A DNA stretch of 17,951 nt from a bacterium (GTDB lineage: Bacteria; Patescibacteriota; Minisyncoccia; Phycocordibacterales; JAKEFN01). Below are positions 14,410 through 17,951 of this stretch, piece by piece. The notes beneath the pieces were generated by a model that saw only the letters and a program-made list of their open reading frames with translations, ran no database searches and was not told the origin of the DNA. Position numbers and translations under genes: made by a program. Where the stretch lies: contig JAKEFN010000038.1 of the NCBI GenBank assembly GCA_022616085.1, positions 1-17,951 on the forward strand, written 5' to 3'. Every line of letters starts with the position of its first letter. Within the stretch, counting starts at the first letter, position 1.

Positions 14410-15235
14410 ACGTATTTACCGCCCGGAAGAGCCGCGCAAGGGATTGGGCGATGGGTTTAATCACGCTCAAGCGCGTCCAGTAGTAGCTGTGGCAGGACGG
14501 ATTCCAGAAGTTTAATATGCCCCCTGCGTTGACGGCAACATCCGCCATAACTGCTTGGTTGTAAGAGTCGTTCAAGGTTTTCAATGGATAGCCGATGATG
14601 TCGTCAGGGTCATAATAGTTTACCCATTCGCCGGAAATACTGATCGGCGCGCCGAAATTCTCCACCCCGTAGCGAAGCGCCCATACCGCAATCGGGCTTC
14701 CCATAGTATAAAAATGACTAAACGTCTTTCCGTGCTCCAGAGGGGTGTCTCCTATGCGGGATCGCATGGTATCGGAGAGGATAACGCGCCCGCGAGAATA
14801 TTCCTGGGAGAGGTCATAGAAATAGTTGCTCGCGATCACCGTGCCGAGACTGTGCGATATGACGCAAAGCGGAGCGTTCTCCCCCGCTTCCTCCGCAAGC
14901 GCGTTTAAAGCCGCCGCAAAGACCATGTGAATTTCGTCATACATAGTCCGGTCCCACGGGGTCGGCTGATATGCGAGTGCATCGCCGCCATAGTCAATCG
15001 CATAGCGGCGCGACTTCCGCCAACGGATTCGCCCGCCTTCTTTTACCCGCTTCCAGAGCAGATCCTCCGCGCCCTGCACCACCGGCTCCCAATACACAGG
15101 CTTAATGACAAGCCCCTCCGCGCTCCCAACTTCGCGGGAAAAATATTTTTTGAGAAGCCGCGCAGTCGGTTCAGCGAAATCCGGCTCCTGTTTCCCCACT
15201 CCATGAATAATTGCAACCGTTATTTTGTTTGGCAT
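14408..15235 (-). CDS. Alpha/beta-hydrolase fold protein (lipase/esterase-like)
   Basis: This 275-residue protein has no signal peptide and is probably cytoplasmic. An early strand plus HGVG (VAIIHGVGKQ, residues 7-16) fits the oxyanion region. CVISHSLGT (124-132) is a nucleophile elbow with S129, in which the usual first Gly is Ser (S-x-S-x-G). YTMGSPI (176-182) is the next strand of lipase-like hydrolases, and YYDPDDIIGYPL (207-218) offers the acidic residue. CHSYYW (248-253) offers H249 as the catalytic base. This completes a plausible Ser-Asp-His triad. The substrate cannot be told; family members of this look include putative lipases and esterases. Its ATG is one base from the ruvX stop (TAATATG), so it is translated by coupling. 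The 3' end touches the shared terminator hairpin. Confidence 0.85.
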   Translation of the reverse strand: MPNKITVAIIHGVGKQEPDFAEPTARLLKKYFSREVGSAEGLVIKPVYWEPVVQGAEDLLWKRVKEGGRIRWRKSRRYAIDYGGDALAYQPTPWDRTMYDEIHMVFAAALNALAEEAGENAPLCVISHSLGTVIASNYFYDLSQEYSRGRVILSDTMRSRIGDTPLEHGKTFSHFYTMGSPIAVWALRYGVENFGAPISISGEWVNYYDPDDIIGYPLKTLNDSYNQAVMADVAVNAGGILNFWNPSCHSYYWTRLSVIKPIAQSLARLFRAVNT

Positions 15236-15236
15236 A

Positions 15237-15617
15237 TTACGACTTGGCGTTTATATAACTTTGCAAAAGTATCGCCGCGGCGCGGGCGTCGTGCTGTTCG
15301 TCTTTCTTCTGCATGCGCTCCGCTTCCGCCGATGTCAAAAATTCAGGCTCATAATAAACCGAAACCTTAAGTCGTCTCGCGAGCTCTTCCCCGAGCGTCT
15401 TCGCGCGCGCATAAATCGGATTCGGCGCGCCCTTGAAATCCCGCGACTCCCCGATAACAATCCCTTCTACGCTCTCTCGGGCGCAAAGCGCTTCTATGCG
15501 ATGGATAAGGTTCCGGTCGTTTTGAAAAACATCTTCCGGAAATGCAAACGCGCCGGTCTCGTCCGAAAGCGCAATACCGACCCGCTTCTCTCCGTAATCA
15601 ATTCCGACCAATTTCAT
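15237..15617 (-). CDS. ruvX: RuvX/YqgF-family Holliday junction resolvase-like nuclease
   Basis: This 126-residue RNase H-fold protein belongs to the YqgF/RuvX family, linked to pre-16S rRNA end processing and to Holliday junction resolution. MKLVGIDYGEKRVGIALSD is the family opening, with the first metal-binding Asp at D7. IVIGESRDFKG (53-63) is the second strand block. YEPEFLTSAEAE (89-100) corresponds to the usual DERLTT block. QHDARAAAILLQSYI (108-122) carries the C-terminal catalytic Asp D110. The DER block is altered: the usual Asp is replaced by Pro with Glu beside it. The length is normal. It begins 24 bp after the terminator of the metal-oxygenase gene. A possible -10 TATGAT lies at 15629-15634 without a good -35. 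It is coupled to the hydrolase gene downstream. Confidence 0.92.
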   Translation of the reverse strand: MKLVGIDYGEKRVGIALSDETGAFAFPEDVFQNDRNLIHRIEALCARESVEGIVIGESRDFKGAPNPIYARAKTLGEELARRLKVSVYYEPEFLTSAEAERMQKKDEQHDARAAAILLQSYINAKS

Positions 15618-15641
15618 TATTATAAACTATCATACCTCGCA

Positions 15642-15671
15642 GACAAAAAAAACTCCGACATTTCGGAGTTT
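15642..15671 (-). terminator. Intrinsic terminator of the metal-oxygenase-like gene
   Basis: Read on the minus strand, AAACTCCGA and TCGGAGTTT (15663-15671 and 15650-15658 of the plus strand) form a perfect 9-bp stem with a four-base loop. The stem ends in an eight-T run (complement of 15643-15650). It starts 11 bp after the stop of the 259-aa gene and isolates ruvX from it. Confidence 0.88.
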
Positions 15672-15682
15672 CAAAAAAAAAT

Positions 15683-16462
15683 TTAGTTCTCCAATTCCTT
15701 TTCCTTACGTTGTTTATCCAAGCCTTCCCAAAATATCCATACGCCGAGGAGCATTCGCTTGCCATCGGCAATAAATTTATCTTCGTCGATAGGATTGCTG
15801 GTTCGCAGTCCTTCGTAATAGACCTTTTCCAATTCGCTCCATGTATGATCGGCATGTTTATCCTCAAGCCGGTCGTGAAAAACGAAAAAGTGGAGGGGGA
15901 GAAGGAAATTACGATATTCTTCTCTCTTCTTGTTGAATATCTCAAATCCAGCAATAAGCTGCTTCCAAAACCCCGCATTTGCCCAATTCTCTACGGCAAA
16001 ACCCGAAGCAAGGGCCACCTTATAATCTTCGCTCCCGTAACGTCGAACGAGCTCGTCGCAAAAAAGAAGCGTTTCCGGAGTTCCGTGTTCTAACTTCCCC
16101 ATGTTACCAAACGCAAGGCCGATTCTCTCACCAATGGCAAGAAGCCATTCATAATGACCTTGCTCCGGCCGATATATGCCTCCGTCAACCGTCCCTTTAT
16201 TCGTGAAAGCCGTTCCAATCTCGTTTGCGAGAATTTCCCTCGATTCGCGCATGCTTCCTAATGAATCGGAGTTGGCAACCTTTAGCGCTTGCGCAACTAT
16301 AAATCGCCTCGAGAAAACCGAAAATTGGACGATAAACGCCCGCACTTGTTCCAGGTTCATCTCACCCTTTTCCCACCATGCGGTAAAAGGGTTTGACGTT
16401 ATGACGCGGTGAGTGAGGAGCTCGCGCTCGATACGCTTCTTGAAATTTTCGAAATCAGACAT
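15683..16462 (-). CDS. CADD/PqqC/TenA-like (haem-oxygenase fold) metalloenzyme
   Basis: This 259-residue all-helical protein starts at the ATG at 16462 (MSDFENFKKRIERELL). AGGAGG stands five bases upstream (16468-16473), and extended upstream codons are not credible. It fits the iron-containing, haem-oxygenase-fold family that includes Chlamydia CADD (a p-aminobenzoate-forming oxygenase) and PqqC. Candidate metal ligands are E81 in ILANEIG, H103 in QGHYEWL, E158 in AVENWA, and H196, E200 and H203 in FHDRLEDKH. The last triad matches the H-x3-D/E-x2-H spacing of CADD. Between E81 and H103 the gap is longer than the seven residues in CADD, indicating a loop insertion. The reaction is unknown here; a folate-related or redox role is a guess. 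It is a single-gene unit with its own promoter and terminator. Confidence 0.85.
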   Translation of the reverse strand: MSDFENFKKRIERELLTHRVITSNPFTAWWEKGEMNLEQVRAFIVQFSVFSRRFIVAQALKVANSDSLGSMRESREILANEIGTAFTNKGTVDGGIYRPEQGHYEWLLAIGERIGLAFGNMGKLEHGTPETLLFCDELVRRYGSEDYKVALASGFAVENWANAGFWKQLIAGFEIFNKKREEYRNFLLPLHFFVFHDRLEDKHADHTWSELEKVYYEGLRTSNPIDEDKFIADGKRMLLGVWIFWEGLDKQRKEKELEN

Positions 16463-16493
16463 TTTATCCTCCTGTCTGTTTCTTCCCAGCACA

Positions 16494-16522
16494 ATAGTAT
16501 GTAAAAAGGATTTTTCTGTCAA
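16494..16522 (-). promoter_or_regulatory. Strong sigma-70 promoter of the metal-oxygenase-like gene
   Basis: The minus strand carries a perfect -35 TTGACA (plus-strand 16517-16522), a 17-bp spacer and -10 TACTAT (16494-16499, four of six matches). The AGGAGG ribosome site lies about 20 bases further on. It is back to back with the metalloprotease -10 at 16530-16535, so the two promoters share a compact divergent region of about 80 bp. Confidence 0.78.
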
Positions 16523-16529
16523 TATTTCA

Positions 16530-16535
16530 TATAAT
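16530..16535 (+). promoter_or_regulatory. -10 element TATAAT, leaderless geometry for the metalloprotease gene
   Basis: A perfect plus-strand TATAAT is followed by six bases (GGAGCA) and the ATG at 16542, so the transcript would begin at the start codon. GGAG is only two bases from the ATG, too close to act as a Shine-Dalgarno site. No clear -35 is seen 16-18 bp upstream. Confidence 0.5.
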
Positions 16536-16541
16536 GGAGCA

Positions 16542-17339
16542 ATGCGGGCATTTAACTTCTTAATTCTTGCGGCTGTCGCCGGAATCACCTTTTATTTTTA
16601 TACCGAAGCGGCAAAAACTCCCTGCGAGAAGACGCTTTATTACTCGATTGGGGAGTTCGACGGACGGTTTGATATAACCCGAGACGGCTTTCTGTCCGCC
16701 CTGAAAAAAGCGGAAGCAGTATGGGAGGATCCCGCGGGGCTCCCGCTCTTCGAATATGATCCCGAAGCGCGCTTTGCCGTGCATCTCGTCTACAACGAAA
16801 GCTCCGCAAAAACAGAGCGGCTCGAAACGCTTGATGAACAAATTGAAAAAACGACCGAAGAATATGCGGCGCTTAAAAAGCAATTCGAATCGCTTGAAAA
16901 AATCTACGAACAGAGCCTTGCGGAACATAACGAAAAAGTCTCGTTATGGAACAAAAAAGGCGGCGCGCCGGAAGATGTGTACCAAAAACTTACAAACGAA
17001 GAAAACGATCTTGAGAGACAAAGGCGCGCGCTCAATGAACTCGTCGACTCTCTCAACAGCATCGCCCGAGAAGCAAATCTCGATGTAGAAAAATATAATC
17101 AAATCGGAGGAAAACCGTTTGACCAAGGGAATTACACCGGGGATGCAATCAGAATTTATTCTTTCGAGGATGAAAAAAATCTTGTGCTCGTCTTGGCGCA
17201 CGAATTCGGCCACGCTCTCGGCATCGGGCATGTAGAAGATCCGCGCTCGATCATGCATTACCTCATGAGTGAAGAAAACAGCGTCCGCGTATCTCCCTCC
17301 CCCGAAGACCTCTTCGCGCTTAAGGCAATGTGCCAATAG
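16542..17339 (+). CDS. Membrane-anchored zinc metalloprotease (matrixin-like) with coiled-coil insert
   Basis: This 265-residue protein starts at the ATG at 16542 (MRAFNFLILAAVAGITFYFY), which gives an N-terminal signal anchor at residues 5-20; upstream codons belong to the opposite-strand gene. Residues 26-86 resemble the N-terminal beta region of matrixin-type proteases (ALKKAEAVWED, then ARFAVHLVYN). Residues about 88-180 are a charged, heptad-like helical stretch (LDEQIEKTTEEYAALKKQ and LTNEENDLERQRRALNEL), broken by KKGGAP. The catalytic motif HEFGHALGIGH is at 220-230, with zinc ligands H220, H224 and H230 and catalytic E221. It is followed by the Met-turn SIMHYLM around M238. No propeptide cysteine switch was seen. 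The protease domain is probably outside the cell membrane. It converges with the next gene, with 7 bp between stops. Confidence 0.9.
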   Translation: MRAFNFLILAAVAGITFYFYTEAAKTPCEKTLYYSIGEFDGRFDITRDGFLSALKKAEAVWEDPAGLPLFEYDPEARFAVHLVYNESSAKTERLETLDEQIEKTTEEYAALKKQFESLEKIYEQSLAEHNEKVSLWNKKGGAPEDVYQKLTNEENDLERQRRALNELVDSLNSIAREANLDVEKYNQIGGKPFDQGNYTGDAIRIYSFEDEKNLVLVLAHEFGHALGIGHVEDPRSIMHYLMSEENSVRVSPSPEDLFALKAMCQ

Positions 17340-17346
17340 CCTCAAA

Positions 17347-17754
17347 CTATATTTCGTCGTCTCCCGCGCCGAGCCCGTAGATTATAGCTCCCGCCGCCCC
17401 AATTACGTAGATAGCGGCGGCAATCCATGCCGTCAAAATGCCGCCCGCATATATCTCAAGCGATGGAAACGCGGCAATCCCCATCGCCGCAAGAGGTATA
17501 TAGAAAAGGGAAAAAATTCCCCATGCTTTGAACGCTCCAAACGGCAGAGACGCGGCAACAAGAGCAGCGACGAACAAAACGCCGGACATGATGAGAAGCG
17601 ACTGGGCGTATTTATAAAGCGGGAGCGACTGCTTGCAAGCGAGATTCCCCTCGGGACAGAGGCCGATGCGGGAGGGTTCGATGAGAACCACTCCGATAAT
17701 AAAAAATAAGACGCAGAGAACAAAAACCGAAATGAGTATATTTTTTTGAGACAT
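17347..17754 (-). CDS. Four-helix membrane protein of unknown function
   Basis: This 135-residue protein starts MSQKNILISVFVLCVLFFII at 17754. Four hydrophobic segments are visible at about 6-25, 50-69, 76-95 and 103-126. The first loop carries two cysteines (GLCPEGNLACKQS, about 31-43) that could form a disulfide outside the membrane. The short C-terminal end is acidic (GAGDDEI). No catalytic motif is present and I do not recognise a family; small four-helix proteins of this look occur with many annotations. It converges with the metalloprotease gene. About 70-95 bp upstream are two minus-strand TATAAT hexamers, one of them in the extended form TGCTATAAT. Confidence 0.8.
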   Translation of the reverse strand: MSQKNILISVFVLCVLFFIIGVVLIEPSRIGLCPEGNLACKQSLPLYKYAQSLLIMSGVLFVAALVAASLPFGAFKAWGIFSLFYIPLAAMGIAAFPSLEIYAGGILTAWIAAAIYVIGAAGAIIYGLGAGDDEI

Positions 17755-17825
17755 GTTTATTTTTCAATAATACAAGAAAATAGCTGCACAGCAAAAAAAA
17801 CTGCGCCGCGCCGATGAAGAGGTCT

Positions 17826-17834
17826 ATTATAGCA
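17826..17834 (-). promoter_or_regulatory. Extended -10 promoter for the four-helix membrane protein gene
   Basis: The minus strand reads TGCTATAAT, a perfect extended -10, about 70 nt before the ATG at 17754. A second TATAAT lies at 17843-17848. No good -35 stands at standard spacing for either. The 102-bp stretch 17755-17856 otherwise holds an A/T-rich leader and a short GC-rich patch without a clear hairpin. Confidence 0.5.
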
Positions 17835-17856
17835 AGAATCCCATTATATCTAGGAC

Positions 17857-17951
17857 CTACGCACTGAGCGCAAATCGAGTCCCCATTCTGGCATAGATTG
17901 CTTTCTGCTCGTACCACGATACGCCGTCGTGAAGTCTCGTATACTCAAGCT
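17857..17951 (-). CDS. C-terminal end of an unidentified protein (cut by window edge)
   Basis: A minus-strand frame enters from the right edge and ends at a TAG at 17857-17859. It gives 30 visible residues beginning LEYTRLHDGVSWYEQKAIYA and ending RMGTRFALSA. The composition looks like real protein rather than noise, and a promoter for the next gene follows the stop at once, as expected of a gene end. It is too short to assign a family. A competing longer frame in this stretch runs into the next gene and looks spurious. Confidence 0.5.
   Translation of the reverse strand, partial: LEYTRLHDGVSWYEQKAIYARMGTRFALSA

Noticed and set aside
17755..17856. Terminator hairpin near the GC-rich patch GGCGCGGCGC followed by T8 on the minus strand
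   Set aside because: The GC patch is not self-complementary with a workable loop, so no stable stem precedes the T run.
17612..17917. 101-codon minus-strand frame with hydrophobic stretch upstream of the four-helix protein
   Set aside because: It overlaps the start half of the four-helix gene in another frame and contains the promoter region; its last third is noise-like. A different frame at the right edge looks like the real gene end.
17857..17951. Possible tRNA at the right edge because of short GC-rich inverted pieces
   Set aside because: No cloverleaf with a T-loop GTTCRANNC or a CCA-ready acceptor stem could be drawn; a protein-like frame explains the stretch better.
1..17951. CRISPR array, insertion sequence or integrase
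   Set aside because: No regularly spaced direct repeats, transposase motifs or terminal repeats of a transposon were seen; the only repeat is the two-copy palindromic element.

Overview
The window looks like chromosomal DNA from an ultra-small Candidate Phyla Radiation (Patescibacteria, probably Parcubacteria-type) bacterium. This is inferred from content, since there is no 16S gene here. The evidence is a compact PrgI / TraC-like / VirB4 / TrbL gene set embedded among lineage-specific exported proteins, very short intergenic gaps, weak or absent Shine-Dalgarno sites at most genes, and shortened housekeeping proteins. TGA is used as a stop and tryptophan is TGG, so the ordinary bacterial code applies.

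Region 1 (positions 1 to about 11160, all minus strand) is a type IV secretion-like operon. In order of transcription, from high to low coordinates, it encodes: a 294-aa membrane-anchored helical protein; a 357-aa exported cysteine-paired protein with a Pro/Gly tail; a 692-aa TrbL/VirB6-like polytopic channel protein; a 260-aa helical protein with a long disordered tail; a PrgI/VirB3-like protein; a 216-aa TraC/VirB4 N-terminal-like protein; the VirB4 ATPase; a small membrane protein; a secreted protein with three Ig/PKD-like modules; a membrane-tethered beta-propeller on a Gly/Pro stalk; and the start of another exported protein cut by the window edge. An extended -10 promoter (TGnTATACT) precedes the first gene and another precedes the Ig-like gene. 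Two copies of a 62-63 bp palindromic element bracket the prgI-traC pair. No relaxase, coupling protein or pilin was seen, so the machine may serve DNA or protein exchange at the cell surface rather than classical conjugation.

Region 2 (about 11179 to 13888, minus) holds ksgA/rsmA and a UvrD/PcrA-type helicase that overlap by 11 bp. They lie directly upstream of the secretion operon with no visible terminator between. The helicase has a TATAAT placed so that its mRNA would be leaderless.

Region 3 (about 13950 to 14410, plus) is a small secreted-protein gene with a near-consensus promoter, a good Shine-Dalgarno site and a clear hairpin terminator. Its second half appears to be shifted into the wrong frame, so it may be a decaying gene or a sequencing error.

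Region 4 (14408 to 15617, minus) is ruvX coupled by one nucleotide to an alpha/beta hydrolase gene. Region 5 (about 15640 to 17340) has divergent promoters driving two genes. On the minus strand is a CADD/PqqC-like metal oxygenase-fold protein with its own promoter, AGGAGG site and terminator. On the plus strand is a membrane-anchored zinc metalloprotease with a coiled-coil insert, again with leaderless promoter geometry. Region 6 (17347 to the end, minus) has a four-helix membrane protein and the last codons of an unidentified gene.
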